Positions 36,501 to 47,667 of a stretch of DNA of 64,000 bases are shown piece by piece (position 1 is the stretch's first letter; each line of letters starts with the position of its first letter). The stretch lies in NCBI GenBank assembly GCA_025617745.1, contig CM046866.1:13213725-13277724 (forward strand), given 5' to 3'. This DNA is from Heliocidaris erythrogramma (lineage: Eukaryota > Echinodermata > Echinoidea > Camarodonta > Echinometridae). Below the pieces are notes generated by a model, which was given only the letters and a program-made list of their open reading frames with translations, was not told the DNA's origin and did no database searches. A program made the position numbers and the translations under genes.

Positions 36501-38281
36501 GAAATTTTATTCTTTTACAACTTCAAAACAAATCTTTGGCAAACTTGTTGGCAAATTTGATCCAGCACCACCATATACTACATATTCGAAAATAAAATTA
36601 ATCCCCATTCGCGACATTGTCTGAAATAAGAAGATAACTTCTTGTGCCAACTTATTGTCAGTTAATTCGAAATCACTTAAATTTGCTTCCAAACTTACAC
36701 CTTTATCTCTGTATTTCTAGATCTCCATCAGTGAGTGCGGCTGTTGGTGGAGCCACCTCGCCTTCGAGCAGAGCAGCTGCCGCAGCCCCAGCCCCAGCCT
36801 CCTCCTACGTGTGGGGAATGGGTGATCTGAAGTCATTCCACCAAGGAGGTGGCGATGTCGTCTTGGGCAGCGGGGTCCACGGAACTGTCTATTTGTTCCG
36901 TCATCGCGTCACTGATCAGCCCATTGCTCTGAAAACCTTCGTACTTCCGAATGACATCCAGAAGATGACATCGAAGGTTGGTATTACTTCATTTTGTCGT
37001 AGCATATAAGAGAGATGTTCAGACAGCACAATTGAAATTAGGCACTGATGCAATCATTACTCGTTGATGAGAAATCTGATCAGTGAAGGGCATTAATTCA
37101 TAACAATTTTGCAAATATTAACCGTTCTGTCTGGCTTTTAGCTGACGATAAATATCAAAGATAATACTAGTGGCATTGTAGCGACAGACAATGACGGAGG
37201 AGAGAGAATCATGAACTTGTAACTACCGTCATAGCTTAAATGTTATGTAACTTGTTTAACCTGATAGGTGAACGCCATCGAAGTGGAAGCCTTCATCCTT
37301 GACGTTCTCGGCAGGGAGGACTGCTTCCCCAGCTTCCATGGTTGCATCGAGATCAGCCCAGGTAACATCGGGCTTGCAATGGACTTTATCGGTGACGTAA
37401 GTACTGGGGAGTCCTGGACTTTGAGCCGTGGCATGCGAGAGCTAGCCCTGAGTCAACATGACTGGTGAGTACAGATGACTTCTTTTAAATCCAAGTCTTT
37501 AAAATTAAAAAGTTTCTATGCTCTTATACAATAATATTACTATCTTTATCAATTAATATCCTCTTTCTTTTAATTTCTAACAGGTTTAGTCTGGCTCTCG
37601 ACATTGCCAAGTCCCTCGGCCGCATTCATGAGAAAGGATTTCTCATGAATGATCTGAAGGAGGATAATTGCCTCCTCCGGAAGACCCAGGCTGGTCGATG
37701 GCAGGCTGTCATCGTGGACTTTGGGCTCGCGTGTACTCTAACTTCACCTTACTCCTACTGCTTCTCTCCCGAGGACAAGGAGAAGTACCGTAGAAGGGTA
37801 GGACTATGCTTATATCTATCTCGATCATTGCCAGTTTTTTTTAATGAATGAAGAAGGGGGCAGATAATCCTGTCTTCCCTCTTTCTGGCTTTGCTAATTT
37901 ATTTCAGATTATGAAAATGCAGATTACATTGTTAATAATTTTCAGTGTCTTTTCGTAGTTAACTAATTAATGCTGGTGTATTTTAAACACCTGCAGAGCT
38001 TTTTTATTCTAGGAATTTTCATACGAATATAATTGAAAATATTTTCTTTCTTCTCTTTTCCACAGGAGGTGTATGTCCACATCGCCCCCGAATGTGCCCT
38101 CGATGACCTAGTCACCTCAGTCTCGAGCGACGTATTCCAACTCGGACGACTTCTCACCTTGATTGGAGATGCTACGACCAACGCCGATCTCACCGCCATC
38201 GGCAACATCTGTCGACAGAACTCCCACCTCTGTCGACCTAGCATCGACGAAGTCGTAGACGAGCTGGAGAGGGTGATGTAG
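33599..38281 (+). CDS. Coiled-coil, Pro/Thr-repeat protein with divergent protein kinase domain, 10 exons
   Basis: Exons: 33599-33718, 33985-34122, 34753-34977, 35286-35353, 35612-35818, 36207-36326, 36721-36976, 37268-37464, 37584-37797, 38066-38281. Phases agree throughout and give 586 residues, ending in TAG. Residues ~100-160 form a charged coiled coil (KEAQRRTQAAEKRAKAL...). Residues ~205-245 hold about four copies of an 11-residue Pro/Thr repeat like PSTPDTAPYRP. Residues ~330-586 are a kinase fold: glycine loop GSGVHG (342-347), Lys in IALK (~364), helix-C Glu in EVEAF, catalytic loop NDLKEDN with Asp ~467, Lys ~469 and Asn ~472, DFG ~489, and APE ~522. The usual HRD triad reads MND, so His and Arg are lost but Asp is kept. 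Activity is plausible but unproven. The lobe after APE is short. The first exon and its ATG are the least certain part; the donor after 36976 reads GTTGGT. I do not recognise an orthologue. Confidence 0.82.
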
Positions 38282-38966
38282 ACAAACACTGTATTCGAAA
38301 AGATATCAAGTCGTTGATTTTTTAGAAAACTTGAGACGAAAAGTCGAAATTGATGCAAACCACAATTTTGAATATTTTCTGTGAAGAGAAATAACATCAA
38401 ATCGGTATACTCAATGATAGGATAGTTTGACTAAAAGACATCATAAAAAATAACTTCTTTTATAACGATTCATAAAATTCCAAAGCGTTTTAAATGTCCA
38501 AATTCGCATTAAAACGATAACTAGAGTTGTCAATTATTAACAAAACAATTATATCATGAAAGAATGAGCCAAGCCATGCAATATATGAATAATCAATTTG
38601 TAGTTGCATTTCGGTTATTACATTCTGAAAGGTTTGGTATCTTTTCGAAATTCAGTGTCAGGGTAAGTATTGTAAATATTCGTTTTCATTTTTATATACA
38701 TTTTCGATAAAATTGTCAAATTAGAATGACTTGCACTATCTGGCTGACAAATGTCATTAGAAAAACAAATGACAAACATTTCCAGATAGATTAAAGTATA
38801 CGAAACAAAATCGCAAATCGAGGGAGATTACAAGAACTGTTTGAAAGTCAAAGGGAAATCAAAAGAAATGAAATGTGTCGAAAAAGTATAAACAATATTA
38901 TTAGATCTAAAGACGTGAATAAAACAAACAAGCAAAACAGAAGTCACAAAATGATTTTCGACAAAT

Positions 38967-39170
38967 TTTAACAAATTACTGGAAAACTTGATGGAGATGG
39001 AAGAATCGGTATTAAAACCGAAGGTAGTCCATCACGGTACAGAGCGGGGTGGGGCTCTGTACATAATAGGAGAATTATGATTTGCGTGTTTATGTCTAAC
39101 CTTGCTAAGTTACAATTTGTGACACTGACAAACAACAATGCATAATTATACCAACAGATTATTACCAACT
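38967..39170. repeat. Local duplication, copy 1 (empty MITE site)
   Basis: Shares CAAATTACTGGA.AACTTG, AAGGTAGTCCATCACGGTAC, a hairpin GTACAGAGC...GCTCTGTAC (39037-39062) and TTACAATTTGTGACA with copy 2. It keeps the uninterrupted target of the hAT MITE near 39137-39150. Confidence 0.8.
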
Positions 39171-39519
39171 TGGACGTACATTAGTATGTATTTCGTCAAA
39201 ACATGTCTCCGTGACGAGAAATGGGCTGCACAAATGTAAAACTATAATCGTTTGGATAGACAAAATATAACCTATTTTCTGGCAGAATACTAGCGACTTT
39301 CGTTTTCAGTATCAAATTATTTGAACGAATCGTGACTGGATCATAATAGACTCTACTCTGGATTTTTTTAAAGAGCAATTGATAAAAAAAATTACTTTGC
39401 AAATATTAGTATTTGATTATGAGTGTCAAATCAAATGGAATCAATATTATTAGACCTAAAACATGAAAAAAAATGCAAAATCATCGAAATCATGAAACAT
39501 TTCCGCATTTTTTTTGGTC

Positions 39520-40035
39520 TCAAATTACTGGATAACTTGGTAAAATTCATAAACATTCGGAGATGGATCGGTAAACTGAAGGTAGTCCATCACGGTACAG
39601 AGCGGGGCGGGGCTCTGTACATAATACGAGCATTATATGATTTTAGTGGTTTTTGTCTTGTTACGTTACAATTTGTGACAAACAACGATGCATGATTACA
39701 GGGGCGGATCCAGGATTTAGTGTAAGGGGGGGGGGGCACATAATGCAGGTTTGTCAACTTTTGGAAATACATTTTTTTCGCCAGACCTCCAAAATTTGCT
39801 CGGGTGGTGGGGGGGGGGGGGGTCCGGTTTTCCTCCATAATTCTCTGACAAGCAAAAAAAAAAGGCCTTCATTTTAAAAGGGGGGGGGGGCACAATCGAG
39901 AAAATGGCGGATCGTCTATGGTCAAAATGCATACTTTTCTTCAAAGGGGGGGGGGGGGGCACGGGCGGAAGTGCCCCCCCCCCCCCGGATCCGCCAATGC
40001 ATGATTATACCACCAGGTTATTACCAACAAGTATG
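39520..40035. repeat. Local duplication, copy 2 (interrupted by hAT MITE)
   Basis: Same order of landmarks as copy 1, with the hairpin at 39595-39620, split by the 301-bp insertion at 39699-39999 and resuming with ATTATACCACCAGGTTATTA. Confidence 0.8.
39699..39999. mobile_element. hAT-type MITE, 301 bp, with exact 8-bp target-site duplication
   Basis: Starts CAGGGGCGGATCCAGGATTT and ends GGATCCGCCAATG, flanked by CATGATTA at 39691-39698 and 40000-40007. The paralogous segment at 39131-39165 shows the uninterrupted site (AATGCATAATTATACCAAC), which confirms insertion. The interior has four poly(G)/poly(C) runs of ten or more. Confidence 0.9.
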
Positions 40036-40447
40036 TCTCAGTGACGAGAACTTGGCTGCAAGCAAGAAGTGACTATTCCAACTTGAAAATTGTTTTAGAT
40101 GTATTTCGGACATGTTCTTGGCAAATTATCCTGCTCCTTGGAAGGATTCTTGCCCCACCAATATCAAACTGAAAGAGTCATTTGGGTTACAAATAAAAAT
40201 CAAGATCTACTTTTTCAATCTTCAATGGAAGCGATTATACTTACCGTGTGATCTTTGCAAACGCCCATGTTAGATTACGAATGAGTTAAATCGGTAAAAT
40301 CGAATGGAATCAAATCTGTCGAAGAAAATACTTTTAGATGAAAAAGATAACAAAACACAGATTATGGAAAATAGATTATTCAAAACTTCTTTTCTCCACT
40401 CATTGCTCAGGTGAAAGAGGAATTCAGTTGAGAATACTTTATTGGTT

Positions 40448-40535
40448 AGATATAATATTCGGAGATGGAATAGTTGGCGAACCAAAGGTAGTCCATCACG
40501 GTGCAGAGCGGGGTGGGGCTCTGTACATAACAGGA
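40448..40535. repeat. Local duplication, copy 3 (partial)
   Basis: Carries TATTCGGAGATGGAA, AAAGGTAGTCCATCACGGTG and the hairpin GTGCAGAGC...GCTCTGTAC (40501-40526), then diverges after ACATAACAGG. Confidence 0.75.
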
Positions 40536-41234
40536 TAAGAGTCATGTAGAAAATAAACACACACAAAAATGTGTCTCAATCAAGCTCATGGAACTGCAAT
40601 TTGGATACAACGAAAAACCAAGAGAGGCAATAGTGGGGGAGAGCATAACCATGTCCAGAATTTGATTTAATATTCAGTTGTAAGATACTGAATTTTCGAA
40701 TCGAGCGTTCGGGATAAGTAATGTTTATAAATATCTTCATTCATTCTTCTTTATAAGTGACAATATAATGAATACTCCGTGTACTTTTATTATTCATAGT
40801 GGGCAAATTAGGGGTAAAGCTGGCTGAATAAATTTGAGGGAAAATATAACATACAGTTGCGTTAGAATTACAAGTTGTAAGTTGGGCTGACCCTTAAATT
40901 TAAATAAGCACGGTTAATTTCTTTCGGTAAAAATAGGGCTATAATGAGAGGGGGAAAATAGACCTAGAAAAGGGTGATGTTACAGCTTGCATTCCTGTAT
41001 TTTTGTCAGTTGCTGTAATGTTGCAAATATGAAACAAATACTTATGGGAATTCCAAGAACCCTCATATTTTGGAATGAATATAAAACAAGAAATTGAATT
41101 ATAAATCATTTTTACCGGGCATTTTTAATTACCTTACCGGCTTACGTGAAACGTGAAACTAAAAGCCTCTGCCTTCACACCACAAATCAAGTGATGGCGC
41201 TAGTGCATTAAAAACTGGGGAAGCAAAATTAATT

Positions 41235-41312
41235 TGTGCGGCGGCTGCTCATCCTCATTATAATAGAAATTTTCAGGAGAAACTGCAAAAAGCCGAGTGG
41301 ATATCTAATAAC
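41235..41312 (+). other. Probable 5' UTR exon of POMGNT2 (left boundary uncertain)
   Basis: A strong donor (GTAAGT at 41313-41318) follows a GC-richer stretch, and the matching acceptor TTCACAG ends at 42380. Splicing would remove a ~1.07-kb intron and join this leader to the exon carrying the POMGNT2 coding region. The transcription start cannot be placed by eye. Confidence 0.4.
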
Positions 41313-42388
41313 GTAAGTATGGTTCATTTATAACAATTTGGCTATGATGTAATAATAATATCAAAGTCATTATACATCAATTTTGGGGGTTCATAGTGAT
41401 ATTATAGGCATGTGATGTTAATTCGGTCCCATGTACTGCAATTCATGCTGTTATGTACTGGGGAATGGAGAATAACCATATTACATAACATGTATCACTA
41501 TACAAACCACAGCACCAGTGACGCAGATAAGCTTGTACATGTATAAGTGCCATTGGGGCTACATCGCGGCTGTGCTAGTTAGAATTAATCACCCAAATCT
41601 ATCCAAGTATGATTAAATTTACTCTCCTTTGCTTGATGACTAGACATGATGACTGATTCGCATCGGCTTTTTTATTGGCATTATCGACTTATCGTGAATT
41701 AAGAAATTACCATTCACTCTGCAGAATAAATTAAGTACTTCATTTTGTCAAACGCATGGGTGCTTCTTTCCCCTCCATGTGCTCTGCATGCGAGTATGTG
41801 CGTGCAAACGGATACATCATGTTTTCGCAATATAGCCGTTATTTTACTACTGGTTGTGATATCAAAGGTGAAAATCTGGTAATTAACCTTTTAGTCACTG
41901 AGGATTATGCATATTGTAGTCATTTACTCACTGAACTCAGTCTCGGTAAAGCATCTTGCGGCATAGACTCTGCTGTACGAAAGATCTTTCCATAATAACG
42001 CATCGTTTCAATGCAGATTCTAAATGGCTTATGTGTAAAGAAAGCACACACAAAGTTTCAGCGCCCAATATCCCCTACAATACATTTGCCGTAATGTTAC
42101 ACAGGTCAAAGTCCACGGCCACGGGCGGTTCAGTGAGTAATAAGAACTAGAAGGGACGGTCCGGGCAGTTTAGTGACTAAAGGGTTAAACTGGTCCGTTT
42201 TCTTTCCACATGAATTATGATCCACAACGGCCTGTCTGCTTTTCCATGCTTTACTTGTTGCATGCAATAGACCCAGATTACACCCTTTTTTGTACATGTG
42301 CATAACCTTGCACGTGAATGATTTAAATGGATGAATTTTAAAGTAGACTAATTTTCTTTTTTTTTGTTGTTACTTCACAGTTTTTTGG

Positions 42389-42442
42389 ATGATGTGCCAA
42401 TTGCTGACCTTTTGGATATATTCCCAAATTTCTTTCAATTGA
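42389..42442 (+). CDS. Upstream ORF in the POMGNT2 leader, 17 codons
   Basis: Just inside the coding exon's 5' end, a tandem ATGATG opens a 17-codon frame that stops with TGA at 42440-42442, 58 bases before the main ATG. It would be in the mRNA if the acceptor at 42379-42380 is used. Such a short uORF could lower translation of the main frame. This is positional inference only; no peptide function is implied. Confidence 0.3.
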   Translation: MMCQLLTFWIYSQISFN

Positions 42443-42499
42443 TCAACCTTGCTGATCTGAGCGTACATTTTGTAACAGAGGGCTTCTCCAAGTCAAGAA

Positions 42500-44341
42500 A
42501 TGGAAATTTCAACACTTTTAATTACAGTTTTGATACCTGTGTTAGCCTGGAGCATGTACTATTGCCATCATCTGAAGCAGCAGCTTGCTACCTATACTAG
42601 CAAGGCTGAAGAATTGAGTCAAGATTCTGATGAAGAGAGACAAGCTAGTGATGCGCAGGATTGGGTAGCACATCTTGAAGAGTGGGGCAGCAGCACCTGG
42701 TGTCAAGGGTCAAGTAATGTTGACAGGCGTTGCATTTTCCACAACCTATGCTACCATACGGAACACAACGAGTTTGTCTTCCTGCACGCATCACTGTCCA
42801 TCAGCGAAGGAATCCCTCAAGATCGTCAGCAACCGGCTCTTGCCGATCTGTCTTCCGTACCGGATCACAACACTCAATACTTTGGCTACGTAGATGTGTC
42901 AAGTGCTTTTGTGCGGTCAGTCAAGAATGTGTCGTATCGTGAAGGGAAGTACCTGCTTTTCAACCGCTTCAACGCAGGCAACCTCATGCATGTGTTCCAT
43001 GACGATCTCCTCCCGCTGTTTTACACGCAGCTTCAGCTTGGTGTTCTTAATCTTCAATCAGGCGTAGAGCATGCCACGATACTGATGAGTGATGGTCAAG
43101 AGGCGGGACCCTATTTTCCTCTGTATGAGCACATCTCAAAGGCAACACCTATTCTTGCTCACAAATTATCCAACGCTGATTCTTCAAGGCTACTTTGCTT
43201 TGAGGAAGTTCATGTTGGACTCAGCAAGTTCACCACCTGGTATCAGTATGGCTTTGACATTCCTCAGGGTCCTTTGGACAACATTGCAGTTACAGCGAAA
43301 GAGATCAAATTGTTTACGTCCTTCTACGAGTCCAGACTAAAGATTGCTGACTGCGTTTCCAGTGCAGAAGAGCAAAATAAGAATACATTTGTTATTCTGT
43401 CAAGGAGAACTAATCGGCTTATTCTTAATGAAGTTGAACTGAGTTTAGCCATTGCTCAGCATTTTAATGCCTTTGTCGTTGTAGCAAGTTTAGAGACACA
43501 TTCCCTGTCTGAGCTCGTAGGGTTGATCTCTTGCTCCAAGGGTCTGGTAGCAGTTCATGGATCCCTGCTCTCGCTTTCCATCTTCCTCCCTCCTGCTTCA
43601 GTTCTGGTCGAGATCTTCCCTTATGCCATCGACCCAGAGAACTACACACCTTACAGAACACTAGCTCATTTGCAGGATATGAACATTGCGTACAGAGCAT
43701 GGAGGAATATTGACGAGAGCAACACTGTCACACATCCTGATGCAGAACCAGAATTTGGAGGCATCACCCATCTTGAGGCCGAGCTCCAGGAACAAATCTT
43801 GTCAAGCAGAGAAGTTCCTCCTCACTTGTGCTGTGATGATCCTGCATGGCTGTTCAGGATCTATCAGGACACCATAGTCGACATTGTCAGTTTTGTGAAA
43901 GTGGTCAGAGATGCTCTTGTGGAATCTCAAGTGAAAGCAGCAGAACCCGAGATGGGCAAAGAGGCATATCAACCTGGAGCTGTTCAGCATGTGTCGTGTT
44001 ACACCATACCTCTACAGTCTGGGGTTACAACAAGTGATGGGGATGATGATGAGAAGGTTGGCCTTTTGTTGTCATGGCAACCACCATGGAACATCCCTTA
44101 CATCCATGACAGCATGAAAGGAAATGATGATAACTCCAAGAATGTGGAGTATGAGGTGATGATCCAAGAGCAAGGGGAGGGGGGATTATACACTGGGGCT
44201 TTCATCTTGCCCATGACCTCCCATCTATTCAAGGAGGAGTTTAAAGAAGGTCGTGTGTATTTTGCATGGATTCGATGTAAAGCAGGAGGAAAGACTGGAC
44301 CATATAAGGCAGTCACCTCCTGTCCATACAAGGTGAATTGA
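42500..44341 (+). CDS. POMGNT2: Protein O-linked-mannose beta-1,4-N-acetylglucosaminyltransferase 2, single coding exon
   Basis: ER glycosyltransferase of family GT61 that adds GlcNAc in beta-1,4 linkage to O-mannose, the step that starts the phosphorylated core M3 glycan of alpha-dystroglycan. The 613-residue reading frame is uninterrupted, as in vertebrates where the coding region is also one exon and the protein is about 580 residues. Residues 4-22 form a hydrophobic N-terminal anchor (type II topology). Family hallmarks: HNTQYF near 123-128, HVFHDDLLPLFYT from 164, TTWYQYGF, RLILNE, VHGSLLS and LVEIFPYA in the catalytic part, then REVPPHLCC and WLFRIYQDT, and a C-terminal fibronectin type III domain (WQPPWNIPYI, YEVMIQEQGE). 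Extra length lies in the segment after the anchor and in an acidic insertion before the FN3 domain. The ATG at 42500 is chosen because the anchor follows at once. A splice acceptor at 42379-42380 implies a 5' UTR intron. Confidence 0.95.
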   Translation: MEISTLLITVLIPVLAWSMYYCHHLKQQLATYTSKAEELSQDSDEERQASDAQDWVAHLEEWGSSTWCQGSSNVDRRCIFHNLCYHTEHNEFVFLHASLSISEGIPQDRQQPALADLSSVPDHNTQYFGYVDVSSAFVRSVKNVSYREGKYLLFNRFNAGNLMHVFHDDLLPLFYTQLQLGVLNLQSGVEHATILMSDGQEAGPYFPLYEHISKATPILAHKLSNADSSRLLCFEEVHVGLSKFTTWYQYGFDIPQGPLDNIAVTAKEIKLFTSFYESRLKIADCVSSAEEQNKNTFVILSRRTNRLILNEVELSLAIAQHFNAFVVVASLETHSLSELVGLISCSKGLVAVHGSLLSLSIFLPPASVLVEIFPYAIDPENYTPYRTLAHLQDMNIAYRAWRNIDESNTVTHPDAEPEFGGITHLEAELQEQILSSREVPPHLCCDDPAWLFRIYQDTIVDIVSFVKVVRDALVESQVKAAEPEMGKEAYQPGAVQHVSCYTIPLQSGVTTSDGDDDEKVGLLLSWQPPWNIPYIHDSMKGNDDNSKNVEYEVMIQEQGEGGLYTGAFILPMTSHLFKEEFKEGRVYFAWIRCKAGGKTGPYKAVTSCPYKVN

Positions 44342-44990
44342 AAAATGTATTTCAAGAATATCACTCTAAGAGACCCTTCTGTCATTATTTGGAGTAACAA
44401 CATGATTAGAAGCTCAGTTCTAGATTGAAGTTTGGAGACAATTTCACCTGTGGGATATTCATAAACGAGGGAATTAATTGGAGACCAAGAAATTATCAGT
44501 GGTGGATAAAGATAAATCTTGAAAGGTAAACACTAAACCGTTGATTTATTGAACACACGGGCAGTCCATAAAGAACTTTGTATGGATAGAATTTCTGTCC
44601 CCAAATATGTATCTAATATTATTTAGACTAAAGGAAATCTATTTTTCGACCACTACTATTTTGACCTACACTGCGCATTATCTGCAGGCTGTAAGAAATG
44701 TCCATAGTTCACCCAGAAAAGAAGTTCTTCATATTTTGTTGCAATATATTTCCTCTTATAGATAAACTTGAAACAGGGAAATGTAAGTTACATCTCCCTG
44801 CTTGAAAGTGAATTGTTTTGTATATTGAGAAAAAATGTATCTAAAAACTGAATTTCTCTTGTGATTACAGGGAATTGTTATGAATGATCTGCGATCTTAC
44901 AGTCATCTTCATATCATTGATTACTACAAAACCTAGATATTGATATAAAGGAAGTAATAAAGGTCTAAACAATCTGAAAATCTGAAAAAA
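44342..44990 (+). other. POMGNT2 3' UTR with candidate poly(A) signal
   Basis: Non-coding sequence after the stop, moderately AT-rich and free of recognisable repeats. An AATAAA at 44956-44961 is the first full poly(A) hexamer noticed after the stop. The true cleavage site is unknown. Confidence 0.4.
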
Positions 44991-45430
44991 CTACAGGTTA
45001 GCCAAGAAGTAAAAAAAGAAAAATGAATAAATTAAAACAATTATTTATATGGAAAAATAGTGATTTTGAAAATGTTAGTATCTTGCTAAATTAATGATTT
45101 TATGGCTTACTAGTAATTGTGTTGTGAAATTTCTTGCGTAAAATATGATATTTGTGAATGCAACAAAAATGAGCACAAGCTTTATGGATGATATTATCGT
45201 ACAAAACTACAAAATATTTAATTTTGTCCTTTATTGGATAAAGAAATATTCAATATCGTTTCACCATCTACATCATAGAAAGATTTATTTGGCGGAACAT
45301 ATGACTGAATTATGATTGCAGCATTGTGCTGATATTCATGTAATCTGGAGCTTTCTTACTTGTATGACATGTGCTGTGGCAGCAATTGTGTATTTGATTA
45401 TGTGGACCTCATGCTATACCCATCCCTTAA

Positions 45431-45724
45431 AGGGATACTCAACCCGCAGATTGTGGACGTTTTAATGCCGCGAGAGGGCACCGTGATCGTTACCTGATCA
45501 TGCCGTTGCCCCGCGAGGCGCAAACCTTGGATAAACTGGTCGCCGCACGAACATGCACACTCCGCCTGAGCTCGAGCTCTCGTGCGAGCTTCGGTCGGCT
45601 TCGTGCAGTCGAAATGTAATCCCACTTAGTCCAACGGACGCGTTCGACGCACAAACTTTGTGTACGAGTGAATGGGGCTTACGCAATCCTGACTTTCCAC
45701 ACAGCCGACCGGTGGCGTATCCCT
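45431..45724. mobile_element. 294-bp TTAA-flanked MITE
   Basis: Inverted ends AGGGATAC and GTATCCCT lie between TTAA copies at 45427-45430 and 45725-45728. The interior is CpG-rich and unlike its surroundings. It sits downstream of POMGNT2. No coding capacity is seen. Confidence 0.75.
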
Positions 45725-45932
45725 TTAATCTAAAACTAAACCTAATCTGCAACCCAAGTTTCCATAGATCTCTATTTCTTTAACAAAGTAAAAGGGTCAT
45801 TCTGTGTCAGATCACCCAATGGGTGTTAAACCCTACCCCCTTCAGCCATCAGCCAAATGGTTTTTGCACTATGGCATGCATTCCACAGGTACGTCTGCCT
45901 CAAACACTTTTTAAAATTTTGAAGTGACCACA

Positions 45933-46222
45933 GCCCGTATTCTCGAAAGGCCCCTGCCTAAGTGCGTAGAATTAGGCCACCAAATTATGGAGAGCCAAAT
46001 GTCACCCTCTTTTAAACCTACAAAATCACTATAGTTCTGGGACCAAATGCAAATACAAAAACTGACATGTTGTTAGAATTGATTTCTGATGCTCATTTCA
46101 TGCCAGAAAATAATTTGCTTCTTTATTTTGTTACATAAATATAGTAATTTATAAGAGACTTAGGGGTTGATGAATGGCCTTCCATAAATCAGTGGCCTAA
46201 GTTAACTTTCAAGAATACGGGC
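45933..46222. mobile_element. 290-bp MITE with GCCCGTATTCT ends
   Basis: Left GCCCGTATTCTCGAAAG and right CTTTCAAGAATACGGGC are inverted with one mismatch. It is the uninterrupted relative of the element at 51776-52204. Confidence 0.75.
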
Positions 46223-47517
46223 ACATATCTAGATTCAGATAGATAAATTCAACAAGCTATCTAAATCTGCCATCATTTTCCTTGTCCAAACAACATAGTG
46301 TCTGATAACCTCTTGATCTGTGCTTTAACCTTGAATTTTACCTTCTTCTTCACATGATCTGGGGATAAATTTGGCTCTAGCGATTCCCCTGCCTCTCATG
46401 TTCCTAATCCCACTCTTTCTTTCTTTTTCATTTCTCTTTAGCTTTTCATGCATACGAAAGTTTCTGGTATTAGTTGTTATGCAAATTGAAATAAATCACA
46501 ACAGACATGTACGAATATACTTGAAAATTATCTGTAATACATCTTTATTACACAAGTGTAACGGTACACAATAGACATGGCTTTATTTACGAAATCACTG
46601 TAAATTTGCACTCATGATTTACAATCTGGTAAAGACCCCAGTTAAACAGAGGAAGGGGAAAAAAGTTGATGCACATTTCATGTGAATCCATAAACCACAC
46701 TTAATGGCCCAATTATTGAATTACAGGATGTAGCATGATGAAAAGGGACATTTTAGAAATGATACTGTTTGGTATTTCCCTCAATAGATGTTTGTGGATT
46801 AGTTCTAATGGCGCATGTCCTTCAATTTTGAGTATTTACACCATAATATGATTCTAACCTCCATACTAGACTTTGAAGAATATGGCTTTAGGCGACACAG
46901 ACCATAATGATCTATGGAGCAATTGTAACACCATAATCGACATAAAAATTGAATGATGAAAAGCGGCTTTTGTCAAGTAACGGGGTGCTGAAATTTTTTT
47001 AATGAATCAAATGTTGGCTTACAGAGCAAAAGCAATGCAGTCCCTGATGAAATAAAATCTTAAAAGTGCTACTAATAAGTACATAACTAGTGATAAAACC
47101 ACACAGCACTGGACGAACATATGGTGTGCTAAAATACCCTTTAGTTTTTATCACATAGCTCAACTTCAAGACGGAGGAATGAAAATAAGATCTATACAAA
47201 ATTACCCAAGTGCTATCCTTTCTTTTGCCTTTGTACACTTCCAATTAGAGACTATGCCACATTTACATATAATACATAAAAAAAATTATTGCATGTCTTC
47301 TTGTCACAGTAACAAGAAAAGATATTTCATTTTAATAAATTCATATTCAGTGAGCTGGAAATGGTATTTTCTCCCAATAACAATACTAATCAGATCTTTC
47401 TCCTCCGTTTGCAAAAATTAATCCACAGACATGAAAAGTAAAAACTGGCTATTCATGATAAAAGAGAAAGAATGATTACGGTAGATGTATAATCGTAACA
47501 GTTTCTATAGCCTGTCT
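46223..47517. other. Convergent intergenic region between POMGNT2 and RBL
   Basis: AT-rich, no repeats recognised, no coding frame supported; the right-hand part may be RBL 3' UTR. Confidence 0.4.
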
Positions 47518-47667
47518 GGGCCCCGTTTCATATAAAACTTGTTATCACTAGCAAGTTACAATAATTGTTATAAGCTACGGAAATCCTTGCATCTGATTGG
47601 CTGAGAGCAAATTTGTCAAAGAAATGGGGCAGTTGTTATTGATAATAAATTTTATGAAACGGGGCCC
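47518..47667. mobile_element. ~150-bp MITE, GTTTCATA family, copy 3 (inverted)
   Basis: Ends GGGCCCCGTTTCATA and TATGAAACGGGGCCC. The core appears in the opposite orientation (TTGCATCTGATTGGCTGAGA). Confidence 0.85.

Noticed and set aside
43464-44403. Antisense frames opposite POMGNT2
   Set aside because: They are shadows of the real coding exon and show no homology of their own.
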